From Clostridiales bacterium (GTDB taxonomy: Bacteria; Bacillota; Clostridia; Oscillospirales; Oscillospiraceae), in the NCBI GenBank assembly GCA_021205695.1, contig JAJPXB010000034.1, forward strand, positions 31,627-68,021: DNA of 36,395 nt, written 5' to 3'. Position numbers and translations under genes: made by a program. Below, piece by piece: positions 25,084 to 32,237 of the stretch; the stretch's first letter is position 1; each line of letters opens with the position of its first letter. The notes below the pieces were generated by a model that made no database searches, was not told where the DNA came from, and was given only the letters and a program-made list of their open reading frames with translations.

Positions 25084-25686
25084 TTATAATGCCGCTCTGA
25101 ATTCTATCTTACTGCCCGGCTCATTCTTTTGACGTTCCATGCGATCAAGAAGAAAGCTAGCGTAGTCCAGCAGTTGGAGCAGCTCTGGATTGTCGAGCTG
25201 ACGGGCAATGCGGTTTAGTTCGTCCATTTGAGGGTCTGCGTCCCCATCGGAGTATAAAGAAATATGCTCCGCCTCTTCATCCCAGTTAAGACTGAAAAGC
25301 TCAGAAATTAAATTTTTGTCATATTTGGGAAGGCGATCTGCTGCTTCTCCCGCATTTGAAGCCGTGCGAAGTATCTGCCAGATATACCATGTCTCACGGA
25401 AGTCATTTCCAGTTACGCTATTTAGCTTTTCCCTCGTTTTAGGATATATCACATCTGCGCGGCCATCCGGGTCACTGTCATAGTTATACTTATCTAGCGC
25501 TAGCCCAAGCAAATAATCCACCGACACATTGAAGAACTGGGCGACTTTCGCAAGCTTATCTCCAGAGGGGAAAGCGTTGTCCCATTTCCGAATAGTGCCG
25601 TTTCCAAAATCAAGGCGGCGCTCCAGCGCTGCAACGGTAATATTCTTTTCTGCACACAGCGTTTTAATCTTTTCAACAAGCGACAT
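25084..25686 (-). CDS. CI-type prophage repressor (XRE-family HTH)
   Basis: A 200-residue lysogeny repressor candidate. Residues 4-62 form an XRE/Cro-C1 helix-turn-helix: IKTLCAEKNITVAALERRLD, recognition-helix region GNGTIRKWDN, and FNVSVDYLLGL. The C-terminal part ends in a predicted helix (PELLQLLDYASFLLDRMER) that may mediate oligomerisation. No S24/LexA-like Ser-Lys protease motif is visible and no ImmA-type metallopeptidase is adjacent, so classical RecA-driven self-cleavage is not supported. GGAGGTG precedes the ATG at 25686. It is transcribed leftward from the promoter at 25809-25837, convergent with the early promoter. Its HTH is about half identical to that of the Cro-like protein at 25878-26087. 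Confidence 0.85.
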   Translation of the reverse strand: MSLVEKIKTLCAEKNITVAALERRLDFGNGTIRKWDNAFPSGDKLAKVAQFFNVSVDYLLGLALDKYNYDSDPDGRADVIYPKTREKLNSVTGNDFRETWYIWQILRTASNAGEAADRLPKYDKNLISELFSLNWDEEAEHISLYSDGDADPQMDELNRIARQLDNPELLQLLDYASFLLDRMERQKNEPGSKIEFRAAL

Positions 25687-25706
25687 ACTACACCTCCAAA
25701 AATTAG

Positions 25707-25723
25707 TCTATAGGCTATTGACA
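25707..25723. promoter_or_regulatory. Candidate repressor operator over the early promoter
   Basis: A 17-bp pseudo-palindrome with half-sites GTCTATAG and CTATTGAC around a central G (7 of 8 positions symmetric). The right half contains the -35 of the rightward promoter. The same half-site occurs inverted as GTCAATAG at 25833-25840, overlapping the -35 of the leftward promoter, with a degenerate partner half. Confidence 0.55.
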
Positions 25724-25746
25724 AAAGCGAAGGCTGGAGTTAGAAT
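25718..25746 (+). promoter_or_regulatory. Rightward early promoter (PR-like)
   Basis: TTGACA (25718-25723, perfect), 17-bp spacer, TAGAAT (25741-25746, 5/6). Transcription would start near 25753 and run into the Cro-like gene and the replication operon. Its -35 overlaps the candidate operator. Confidence 0.8.
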
Positions 25747-25808
25747 AGTCCACAAGCTAAGACCTGTGGCCGAATTCAAGAGATCAGATGGCCCGCTTTG
25801 TGCTTCTA

Positions 25809-25837
25809 ATATTAGCACAGAATCTAAGCCCGGTCAA
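25809..25837 (-). promoter_or_regulatory. Leftward repressor promoter, facing the early promoter
   Basis: Minus strand TTGACC (25832-25837, 5/6), 17-bp spacer, TAATAT (25809-25814), transcribing the repressor gene with a start near 25802. The -10 sits inside the 10-bp palindrome CTAATATTAG. The two promoters point at each other, and their predicted transcripts overlap over the repressor leader. Confidence 0.7.
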
Positions 25838-25877
25838 TAGCTGATTTTCTAATGATAAATGATAGGAGGTGAAAGAA

Positions 25878-26087
25878 ATGCTTTACCGGCAGATCAAGAC
25901 CCTGTGCGCTGCCAAGGGAATCAGCATTGCAAAGCTGGAGCGAGAGTGCGACCTGGGTAATGCTACCGTAAGACGGTGGGAGAATGAAGACCGGTCTCCG
26001 TCGCTGGAAAGTGTCCGGAGGGTCGCAGATTATTTCGGCGTCTCCGTCGACTTTCTGCTCGGGAGGACGACCAACGCCGAACAGTAA
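25878..26087 (+). CDS. Cro-like regulator (XRE-family HTH)
   Basis: A 69-residue protein that is almost entirely a helix-turn-helix: IKTLCAAKGISIAKLERECD, GNATVRRWENE and VSVDFLLGR. It closely parallels the repressor HTH, with GNATVRRW against GNGTIRKW in the recognition region, so both probably read the same operators. The ATG at 25878 has AGGAGGT 7 nt upstream and was preferred over an in-frame GTG that would overlap the SD. It is the first gene of the rightward early operon. Expected role: shut off the repressor promoter and favour lytic growth. Confidence 0.85.
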   Translation: MLYRQIKTLCAAKGISIAKLERECDLGNATVRRWENEDRSPSLESVRRVADYFGVSVDFLLGRTTNAEQ

Positions 26088-26118
26088 CCCCGGAGGGGGG
26101 GATAAGGAGGTGAAGAAG

Positions 26119-26469
26119 ATGGAACTCCATATCATTGGCAGCCCGGAGGAGATCGCCGCTCTGCTGCTGGAGCTGCGCAGACAACCAGCGGAGCCCGACG
26201 CAGACACGATCGAATTTGTTGGCCCATATCACGCAGAAGCCCCCGCAGAAATCCCCGTAAGGATCTCAGGTAACAAAGATCTGATCGCCAACATCGAGGC
26301 CGAGCGGGCACGTGCTGGACTGTCACGGGCAGAGTTTGTCCGGAAGCTGGGGATAGCTCGGCAGACCCTCTACAACTGGTACGCTGGTGGTAGCATCCCA
26401 TGGGCAAGGCTGCAGCAGATAGCCGACCTGTTCCAGATCGATGTCCTAGCCCTTATGGGGATTAAGTAA
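26119..26469 (+). CDS. Phage regulator with C-terminal XRE HTH
   Basis: A 116-residue protein. The N-terminal half (about 1-58) has no recognised domain; the C-terminal half (about 60-116) is an XRE helix-turn-helix with IEAERARAGLSRAEFVRKLG, IARQTLYNWYAGGSIP and IADLFQIDVLALMGIK. The ATG at 26119 follows AAGGAGGT with ideal spacing; the open frame extends upstream over the Cro-like gene but no start there has an SD. Probably an early transcription regulator (CII-like or antirepressor-like role possible); its target is unknown. Confidence 0.8.
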   Translation: MELHIIGSPEEIAALLLELRRQPAEPDADTIEFVGPYHAEAPAEIPVRISGNKDLIANIEAERARAGLSRAEFVRKLGIARQTLYNWYAGGSIPWARLQQIADLFQIDVLALMGIK

Positions 26470-26487
26470 TGCACGCACAAACACACG

Positions 26488-26508
26488 CCGTGCGATCTGA
26501 ACGCACGG
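26488..26508 (+). promoter_or_regulatory. Small hairpin before the 77-residue early gene
   Basis: CCGTGCG (26488-26494) pairs with CGCACGG (26502-26508), 7-nt loop, ending 7 bp before the AGGAGGT ribosome binding site of the next gene. No T-run follows, so it is not a terminator; it might affect mRNA stability or translation. Confidence 0.4.
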
Positions 26509-26529
26509 ACGGCAGAGGAGGTGGAAGCG

Positions 26530-26763
26530 ATGGAAGATAAAGCCAGTTCTAGTGTCAGCCGGATGTTGAAGGAAATCAGCGCCCAAGCATCTATCGTTAC
26601 AATAGATGCCGCACTGAAACTGATTGACGATGCACCAGACGGCGACCTGGACTATGTGACCATTGGATTGCAGTACATGAAGCTCAAATGGTCAAAAGAG
26701 ATGGCAAAGCTACACCAGGATAGGAAGGAGGCGAACAACCATGGCAACTGCAAAGACCCTTGA
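26530..26763 (+). CDS. Small early phage protein, unknown function
   Basis: A 77-residue, mostly helical protein (MEDKASSSVSRMLKEISAQA...). No domain was recognised. The ATG at 26530 has AGGAGGT 7 nt upstream. Its 3' end overlaps the next gene by 23 nt in another frame, consistent with compact early phage operons. Confidence 0.65.
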   Translation: MEDKASSSVSRMLKEISAQASIVTIDAALKLIDDAPDGDLDYVTIGLQYMKLKWSKEMAKLHQDRKEANNHGNCKDP

Positions 26764-26977
26764 CGACCTGATCGCCAGCGACAAGGCATTTCTCACCGCC
26801 GACGATGTGGCCGGGGTGCTGGGCTCCTGTCCGCACACCATCCGGCTGACAGCGAAGCAGCGGCCGGAGCTGCTGGGCTTTCCGGTGGTCGTCCTGGGCA
26901 ATCCGCAGGATATCAACTACGCCCGTGTCAAGATCCCCCGCATCCCCTTCCTGCGGTTTATGGGAGTGCGTATCTGA
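26741..26977 (+). CDS. Small HTH protein, excisionase-like candidate
   Basis: A 78-residue protein with LTADDVAGVLGSCPHTIRLT, which fits a winged-helix/MerR-type helix-turn-helix as in excisionases, then a beta-wing-like end RVKIPRIPFLRFMG. AAGGAGG precedes the ATG at 26741. Phage proteins with this layout act as directionality factors or as early regulators. A Xis role is plausible because no other excisionase candidate is visible, but it is not next to int. Confidence 0.65.
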   Translation: MATAKTLDDLIASDKAFLTADDVAGVLGSCPHTIRLTAKQRPELLGFPVVVLGNPQDINYARVKIPRIPFLRFMGVRI

Positions 26978-26985
26978 TAGAAAGC

Positions 26986-27068
26986 GCCCCCATCGGAGGG
27001 GCAAACTCCGATGAGGGCAGAGGTTAGCGACAGACATAAAGAGCCGCTGTGGTCATTATACCACGGCG
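26986..27068. promoter_or_regulatory. Two hairpins and a possible leftward promoter in a 115-bp gap
   Basis: Hairpin one: 26986-26998 with 27006-27018 (13 bp, one mismatch, 7-nt loop). Hairpin two: 27045-27053 with 27060-27068 (9 bp with one G-U, 6-nt loop). The second contains a minus-strand TATAAT (27055-27060) with TTGTCC 18 bp upstream at 27079-27084. Either these structure the early mRNA ahead of the next gene, or a short leftward RNA starts near 27048 and ends at hairpin one. Confidence 0.4.
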
Positions 27069-27092
27069 AGGACAGAAAGGACAATAGAAAAT

Positions 27093-27491
27093 ATGATGAT
27101 TTTGAGTGCAGAAGATGAACAGATCCGCGAGGAGAACCTGGAGCTGAATGCCCTGGTCAACAACCCTGTGGCGGTTCGGCAGGCCGAGCGGGCGAAGGAT
27201 GAGGCCGCTCGGGAGGCTGCACAGCGGGAGCTGATGGAGACCCGGCAGCTGATTGCGGCCAAGAAAGAACGGGCCCGCCGGGACGCACGGAAGGCCGCAC
27301 AGCTGCGGCGGGTGCTGGTCCAGGCCCTCTATTTGGCAGTGCTGCTCGCACTGGCCTATGGCGTGGGAGTCCTCTACAGCAGCGGGGACATCTCTGCCCC
27401 CGTTTTCCAGGGGTCACGGCTGGGCCTGTGCGTTCTGGCCCTGTGGCACGGTGTCCAGCTGTCCAGGGCGATGTGGAGGTGGACGGCATGA
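27093..27491 (+). CDS. Coiled-coil membrane protein of the early phage operon
   Basis: A 132-residue protein. Residues about 5-70 are charged and alanine-rich, with strong heptad character (coiled coil); residues about 73-95 and 105-125 are hydrophobic and probably membrane-spanning. I do not recognise the family. The SD is weak (AAAGGA about 11 nt before ATG 27093), suggesting lower or regulated translation relative to its neighbours. Its stop overlaps the next gene as ATGA. Confidence 0.65.
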   Translation: MMILSAEDEQIREENLELNALVNNPVAVRQAERAKDEAAREAAQRELMETRQLIAAKKERARRDARKAAQLRRVLVQALYLAVLLALAYGVGVLYSSGDISAPVFQGSRLGLCVLALWHGVQLSRAMWRWTA

Positions 27492-27724
27492 GCTCCGAAG
27501 AGAGCACGGCCCGCCGCCAGAAGTTGGTGGACGAGCTGGAACGCCTGCAAGGCATGGCTAATTTGATCCGGTGCGCAAGCGCAGGGGCAGAGGCCGGAAT
27601 CCACGCAGATGATATTGCAGCTGCCCTGAGTTACTTGGGCAGCGAGATCGAACGGAGCTGCGAGCGGATCTATTGGGATTTGGTCGACAGCGAAGACGCA
27701 GCAGAGAACGAGGAGGCGGAATAA
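27488..27724 (+). CDS. Small helical phage protein, unknown function
   Basis: A 78-residue acidic, largely helical protein (ARRQKLVDELERLQGMANLI near the N-terminus). The start at 27488 overlaps the previous stop (ATGA) and has GGAGGTGG just upstream, so it was preferred over the longer frame. The following ATPase gene starts at the very next base after its TAA, implying translational coupling. Function unknown; possibly an accessory to the recombination module. Confidence 0.65.
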   Translation: MSSEESTARRQKLVDELERLQGMANLIRCASAGAEAGIHADDIAAALSYLGSEIERSCERIYWDLVDSEDAAENEEAE

Positions 27725-29008
27725 ATGAGCGTCACTATCACGCAGTTGGAGTTGGAAAACGTCAAGCGCATCAAGGCGGTCTCCCTCACCCCCGAGGCCG
27801 CCGGGCTGACCATCATCGGGGGACGCAATAACCAGGGCAAGACCTCCGTGCTGGACGCCATCGCCTACGCCCTGGGCGGCAACAAGCACCGGCCCAGCAA
27901 TCCCAGGCGGGAGGGCGCCCCCGACGACCCCCACCTGCGGGTGGTGCTGTCCAACGGCATCATCGTCGAGAGAAAGGGCAAGAATGGCGCCCTGAAGGTC
28001 ACCGACCCCTCTGGCCGCAAGGCTGGCCAGGCGTTGCTGGATTCCCTTTTATCGGAGTTGGCTCTGGACTTGCCCAGGTTTTTGGAGGCAAACGACCGGG
28101 AAAAGGCGGACACGCTGCTGCAGATCATCGGCGTCAAGGACCAGCTGGCCCAGATGGACGCTCTGGAATCGTCTCTGTACAGCCAGCGGTGGGCGGTCGG
28201 CCAGCAGGCCGATAAAAAGCGCAAGTACGCCGAGGAGCTGCCTGGACACCCGGAGGCCCCCATGGAGCCGGTGTCCGCCGCCGATCTGATCCGGCAGCAG
28301 CAGGACATCCTGGCCCGCAACGCCGACAACCAGCGCAAGCGGGCCAGGGCTGCCCAGTATGAGGCCCAGGTGTCGCAGCTCCAGGAGCGGATCGCACTGA
28401 TGCAGGACGAGCTGGCCGAGGCACAGCGCAACCTGGAGATCGCCCGCACCTCCGCCCAGGGGCTGGAGGATCAGTCCACAGCGGAGCTGGAGCGCCAGCT
28501 GAACAGCGTGGAGCAGATTAACCAAATGGTGAGAGACAACCAGGCAAAGGCCCAGGCCCAGGCGGACGCCCAGGCACTGGCCGCTCAGTATAGCGATCTC
28601 ACCGGCCAGATCGAGGACGTCCGCAGCCGCCGGCGGGGACTGCTGGACAAGGCCGATCTGCCCCTTCCTGGTTTGAGTGTGGAGCAGGGGAAGCTGTGCT
28701 ACAACGGCCAGCAGTGGGACTGTATGTCCGGCTCTGATCAGCTGCGGGTAGCCGTGGCCATCGTCCGGCGTCTGAACCCCGAGTGCGGCTTCGTGCTGCT
28801 GGATAAGCTGGAGCAGATGGACACCGACACCCTCCGGGAGTTTGGCGCCTGGCTGGAGAGCGAGGGCCTCCAGGCCATCGCTACCAGGGTCAGCACCGGG
28901 GACGAGTGCTCCATCATCATTGAGGACGGCATGGCCCAGGCTCAGGCAAAGCCGACCCCCGCCACCGCTCCGGCACCCACCATGCGCTGGACGCCGGGCA
29001 AGTTCTAA
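27725..29008 (+). CDS. SMC/RecF-like phage ATPase with WTPGKF tail
   Basis: A 427-residue ABC-type ATPase of the RecF/SbcC/RecN kind. It has an N-terminal strand-rich start ITQLELENVKRIKAV, Walker A GRNNQGKT at 33-40, a central coiled-coil region (about 190-300), a signature-like CMSGSDQLRVAVAI, and a Walker B FVLLDKLEQMD in which the usual Asp-Glu pair is Asp-Lys with Glu two residues further on. A Pro/Ala-rich linker (PTPATAPAPT) ends in WTPGKF. Probably involved in phage DNA recombination or end processing together with the Sak4-like and DUF669 proteins encoded next. The identical six-residue tail recurs on the DUF669 protein. Confidence 0.82.
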   Translation: MSVTITQLELENVKRIKAVSLTPEAAGLTIIGGRNNQGKTSVLDAIAYALGGNKHRPSNPRREGAPDDPHLRVVLSNGIIVERKGKNGALKVTDPSGRKAGQALLDSLLSELALDLPRFLEANDREKADTLLQIIGVKDQLAQMDALESSLYSQRWAVGQQADKKRKYAEELPGHPEAPMEPVSAADLIRQQQDILARNADNQRKRARAAQYEAQVSQLQERIALMQDELAEAQRNLEIARTSAQGLEDQSTAELERQLNSVEQINQMVRDNQAKAQAQADAQALAAQYSDLTGQIEDVRSRRRGLLDKADLPLPGLSVEQGKLCYNGQQWDCMSGSDQLRVAVAIVRRLNPECGFVLLDKLEQMDTDTLREFGAWLESEGLQAIATRVSTGDECSIIIEDGMAQAQAKPTPATAPAPTMRWTPGKF

Positions 29009-29029
29009 TCATTCAGGAGGCGCAAGAAA

Positions 29030-30046
29030 ATGGAAATTACAAGGGGTAAGATGAACGTTCCCCAGCGGGTGGTGATCTACGGCCCGGAGGGGATCGGTAA
29101 GACCAGTCTGGCGGCCTGTTGGCCGGGGGCGGTCTTTATCGACACCGAGGGCAGCACCCGTAATTTTGACGTTGCCCGCTATCCGGATCCCAACAGCTGG
29201 GAGATGCTGATCCGGACGGTACAGTATGCGATGCAGAACCCCGCCAATCAGCAGACGCTGGTGATCGACACCGCCGACTGGGCGGAAAAGATGTGCGTCC
29301 AGGCCGTGTGCGACCGGGGCGGGAAAACGGGCATTGAGGACTATGGCTATGGCAAGGGTTACACGTATGTGAAGGAAGAGTTCTCTAAGCTGCTGACCTA
29401 TCTGGACGGCGTGATCGATGCGGGGGTCAGCGTAGTGCTGACCGCCCACGCAGCCATGCGGAAGGTGGAGCAGCCGGACGAGATGGGGGCCTATGACCGG
29501 TGGGAGCTGAAGCTGTCGAAGCAGGTGGCACCCATGGTCAAGGAGTGGGCGGACGTTCTGTTCTTCTGCAACTACAAGACCATCGTGGTCCGGGACGAGA
29601 ACGGCAAGGGCAAGGCCCAGGGCGGCCAGCGGGTGCTGTATACGGCCCACCATCCCTGCTGGGATGCCAAGAACCGGCACAATCTGCCCCCCGAGCTGCC
29701 CATGCAGTACGACGCCTTTGCCGCCGCCCTGGGGCTGACGGGAGCCGCAGCGCCGCAGCCGGCACGGACGCCCGCTCCCGCAGCAACGCCTCCCGCTCCT
29801 GCGCCCATGCCTCAGCAGCCGACGCAGCAGGCCTCCCGTGGCATCCCCGCTGACCTGGCCCAGCTGATGGCGGCGGACGGCGTCACCGAGGAGGAGGTGC
29901 AGCTGGCAGTAAGCGGCGCAAACTATTTCCCCTGCGATATGCCGGTGGCGGACTATCCGCCGGACTTCATCAGCGGCGTCCTGGTGGCCTGCTGGCCCCA
30001 GGTATTTGCCATGATCCAAAAGGACCGGGACGAGCTCCCGTTCTGA
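29030..30046 (+). CDS. Sak4-like RecA-fold phage ATPase
   Basis: A 338-residue P-loop ATPase of the phage nucleotide-binding (AAA_24/Sak4) group, expected to act in single-strand annealing or strand exchange during phage replication. Walker A GPEGIGKTSLA lies at 18-28, and the Walker B-like strand is TLVIDTADWAEK. After the core (about 1-235) comes a Pro/Ala/Gln-rich linker (about 240-275), then a C-terminal helical module (DLAQLMAADGVTEEEVQLAV). The protein ends DRDELPF, reminiscent of the acidic-aromatic tip of SSB proteins (DDDIPF). AGGAGG precedes the ATG. It is adjacent to the DUF669 gene, a pairing common in siphophage recombination modules. Confidence 0.85.
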   Translation: MEITRGKMNVPQRVVIYGPEGIGKTSLAACWPGAVFIDTEGSTRNFDVARYPDPNSWEMLIRTVQYAMQNPANQQTLVIDTADWAEKMCVQAVCDRGGKTGIEDYGYGKGYTYVKEEFSKLLTYLDGVIDAGVSVVLTAHAAMRKVEQPDEMGAYDRWELKLSKQVAPMVKEWADVLFFCNYKTIVVRDENGKGKAQGGQRVLYTAHHPCWDAKNRHNLPPELPMQYDAFAAALGLTGAAAPQPARTPAPAATPPAPAPMPQQPTQQASRGIPADLAQLMAADGVTEEEVQLAVSGANYFPCDMPVADYPPDFISGVLVACWPQVFAMIQKDRDELPF

Positions 30047-30070
30047 GACAAAGAAAGGTAGGTTTTTGTA

Positions 30071-30643
30071 ATGGAATATCAATCTAATAACGGCTATCAG
30101 CAGCCCGCCAACGACGGGTGTCTCGGCTGGGACGACGAGATCCAGCGGGAGGACAGCTACACCCTGTTGGACGAGGGCGACTACGCCTTCACCGTCACCA
30201 AGGTGGAACGGGCCCGGTATAATCCCAAGCCGGGCGGCAAGATCCCCGCCTGTAATCAGGCCACCGTCTCTTTCCAGGTCGGCCCCACCGGCGAGGTGAT
30301 GACCGAGAACTTCCTGCTGCATACCCGCATGGAGTGGAAGATCAGTGCCCTCTATGCCGCCATCGGAATGAAGCAGCAGGGCGAGCGGGTGCGGATGAAC
30401 TGGCCCGCCGTCATCGGCCGCTCGGGCTACTGTCATGTCACTGTGAGGGAATACAAGAAGGACGACGGCAGCACGGGCAAGAGCAACAGCATTTCCAAGT
30501 ATTACGCCCCCTGGGATCCGGAGTATGCCAACCTCCAGGCGGCGCAGCAGCAGCCGACCCAGCAGTACATCCCCCAGCAGCAGCCCCAGCAGACGTCCAT
30601 GTACTCCACGGCCCCGAACCAGTGGACGCCGGGTAAGTTCTGA
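30071..30643 (+). CDS. DUF669 phage protein (SSB-like role), WTPGKF tail
   Basis: A 190-residue protein of the DUF669 type: TLLDEGDYAFTVTKVERARY, a central beta-rich core with VSFQV, TENFLLHTRMEWKISALYAAIG, and YCHVTVREYKKDDG near the end of the core. Proteins of this family sit beside Sak4-like ATPases and are thought to bind single-stranded DNA or the annealing machinery. A Gln/Pro-rich disordered linker (about 155-184) ends in the tail WTPGKF, identical to the end of the SMC-like ATPase two genes upstream. The stop overlaps the helicase start (TGATG), so translation is coupled. Confidence 0.8.
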   Translation: MEYQSNNGYQQPANDGCLGWDDEIQREDSYTLLDEGDYAFTVTKVERARYNPKPGGKIPACNQATVSFQVGPTGEVMTENFLLHTRMEWKISALYAAIGMKQQGERVRMNWPAVIGRSGYCHVTVREYKKDDGSTGKSNSISKYYAPWDPEYANLQAAQQQPTQQYIPQQQPQQTSMYSTAPNQWTPGKF

Positions 30644-32232
30644 TGGAACTGCGGCCATATCAGGAGGAGGCCCGCCAGGCAGTAGAGGCGGCCTGGGCCG
30701 AGGGCATTCTGCGGACGCTGACGGTACTTCCCACCGGGACGGGTAAGACGGTGGTATTTTCTAAAATCGCTGAGGATCAGGTGCGGCGTGGCGACCGGGT
30801 GCTGATCCTGGCCCACCGGGGAGAGCTGCTGGAACAGGCCGCCGACAAGCTCAAGTCTGTCACCGGGCTGGGCTGCTCCGTGGAAAAGGCGGAGCAGTCC
30901 TGTCTGGGCAGTTGGTACCGGGTGACGGTGGGCTCCGTGCAGACCATGACCCGCCCGAAGCGGCTGGAGCAGTTCGCCCCGGACTACTTCGGCACCATCA
31001 TCGTGGACGAGGCCCACCACATCCTCTCCGAGAGCTATCTCCGGGTGCTGGAGCACTTCGGCGAGGCCAGAGTGCTGGGGGTCACCGCCACCCCCGACCG
31101 GGGGGATATGCGCAACCTGGGGCAATTCTTCGGCTCGCTGGCCTATGAGTACACATTGCCCAAGGCAATCAAGGACGGCTATCTCTGCCCCATCCGGGCG
31201 CTGACCCTCCCGGTGCAGCTGGATTTGACCGGCGTCTCCGTCCAGGCGGGAGACTTCCAGGCGGCGGGGCTGGGCTCCGCCCTGGAGCCTTACCTGGAAC
31301 AGATCGCCACCCAGATGGAGGAGCACTGCGCCGGGCGCAAGACGGTGGTATTTCTCCCCCTGGTCAAGACCTCTCAGACCTTCCGGGACATCCTCAACGC
31401 CCACGGATTCCGGGCGGCGGAGGTGAACGGCAACAGCGAAGACCGGGCGGAGGTGCTCCGGGACTTCGACGAGGGAAAGTACGACGTGCTGTGCAACTCC
31501 ATGCTGCTGACCGAGGGGTGGGACTGCCCCACGGTGGACTGTATCGTGGTGCTGCGGCCCACCAAGGTACGCAGTTTGTATGCCCAGATGGTGGGCCGGG
31601 GTACCCGGCTCGCCCCGGGGAAGGATCATCTGCTCCTGCTGGACTTCCTATGGATGACCGAGCGGCACGAGCTGTGCCACCCGGCGAGCCTCATCTGCGA
31701 GAGCGAGGAGGTGGCCCGGCAAATGACCGCCGATCTGGAGAAGGCCGGCGGCCCCGTGGACATCGAGGAGGCGGAGCAGCGGGCCAGCGACGAGGTAGTC
31801 CAGCAGCGGGAGGAGGCCCTGGCCCAGCAGCTGCGGGAGATGCGGAACCGGAAGCGCAAGCTGGTGGATCCGCTGCAATTCGAGATGAGCATCTGCGACG
31901 CCGACCTCTCCGGCTACGTCCCCGCCTTCGGGTGGGAGGCGGCCCCCGCCAGCGAGAAGCAGCTGGCCGCCCTTGAGAAATACGGCATCTTCGCCGACGA
32001 GGCCACCTGCGCCGGGAAGGCGTCCAAGCTGCTGGATCGGCTGGAGAAGCGCCGCCGGGAGGGACTGACCACCCCGAAGCAGATCCGCTTTCTGGAGCGG
32101 CAGGGCTTTCGTCAGGTGGGCACCTGGCAGTTCGAGGACGCAAGCCGGATGATCAGCCGCATCAGCGCCAACGGCTGGCGGGTGCCTGTGAGCGTCAACC
32201 CCGGCACCTACCGACCGGATGAAGCGAGGTAA
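30643..32232 (+). CDS. Phage SF2 DEAH-box helicase
   Basis: A 529-residue superfamily 2 helicase. The Q-like start LRPYQEEARQAV leads to motif I LPTGTGKT (29-36), motif II VDEAHH (121-126) and motif III TATP (148-151); the second RecA domain has LTEGWDCPTVD and motif VI QMVGRGTR. The C-terminal region is helical and charged, with KRRREGLTTPKQIRFLERQG, probably DNA-binding. In phages of this type the helicase assists replication, branch migration or recombination alongside the Sak4/DUF669 pair. The ATG at 30643 overlaps the preceding stop. The primase-helicase gene follows 5 bp after its stop. Confidence 0.92.
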   Translation: MELRPYQEEARQAVEAAWAEGILRTLTVLPTGTGKTVVFSKIAEDQVRRGDRVLILAHRGELLEQAADKLKSVTGLGCSVEKAEQSCLGSWYRVTVGSVQTMTRPKRLEQFAPDYFGTIIVDEAHHILSESYLRVLEHFGEARVLGVTATPDRGDMRNLGQFFGSLAYEYTLPKAIKDGYLCPIRALTLPVQLDLTGVSVQAGDFQAAGLGSALEPYLEQIATQMEEHCAGRKTVVFLPLVKTSQTFRDILNAHGFRAAEVNGNSEDRAEVLRDFDEGKYDVLCNSMLLTEGWDCPTVDCIVVLRPTKVRSLYAQMVGRGTRLAPGKDHLLLLDFLWMTERHELCHPASLICESEEVARQMTADLEKAGGPVDIEEAEQRASDEVVQQREEALAQQLREMRNRKRKLVDPLQFEMSICDADLSGYVPAFGWEAAPASEKQLAALEKYGIFADEATCAGKASKLLDRLEKRRREGLTTPKQIRFLERQGFRQVGTWQFEDASRMISRISANGWRVPVSVNPGTYRPDEAR

Positions 32233-32237
32233 CAGCC

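Noticed and set aside
25824-26207. Minus-strand 127-codon frame over the Cro-like gene
   Set aside because: It overlaps the repressor promoter and the well-supported Cro-like and HTH genes; Ser/Leu-rich shadow composition, no SD.
29009-30658. 549-codon minus-strand frame opposite the Sak4/DUF669 genes
   Set aside because: It spans two well-supported plus-strand genes, has no SD and a His/Gly/Leu-rich shadow composition.
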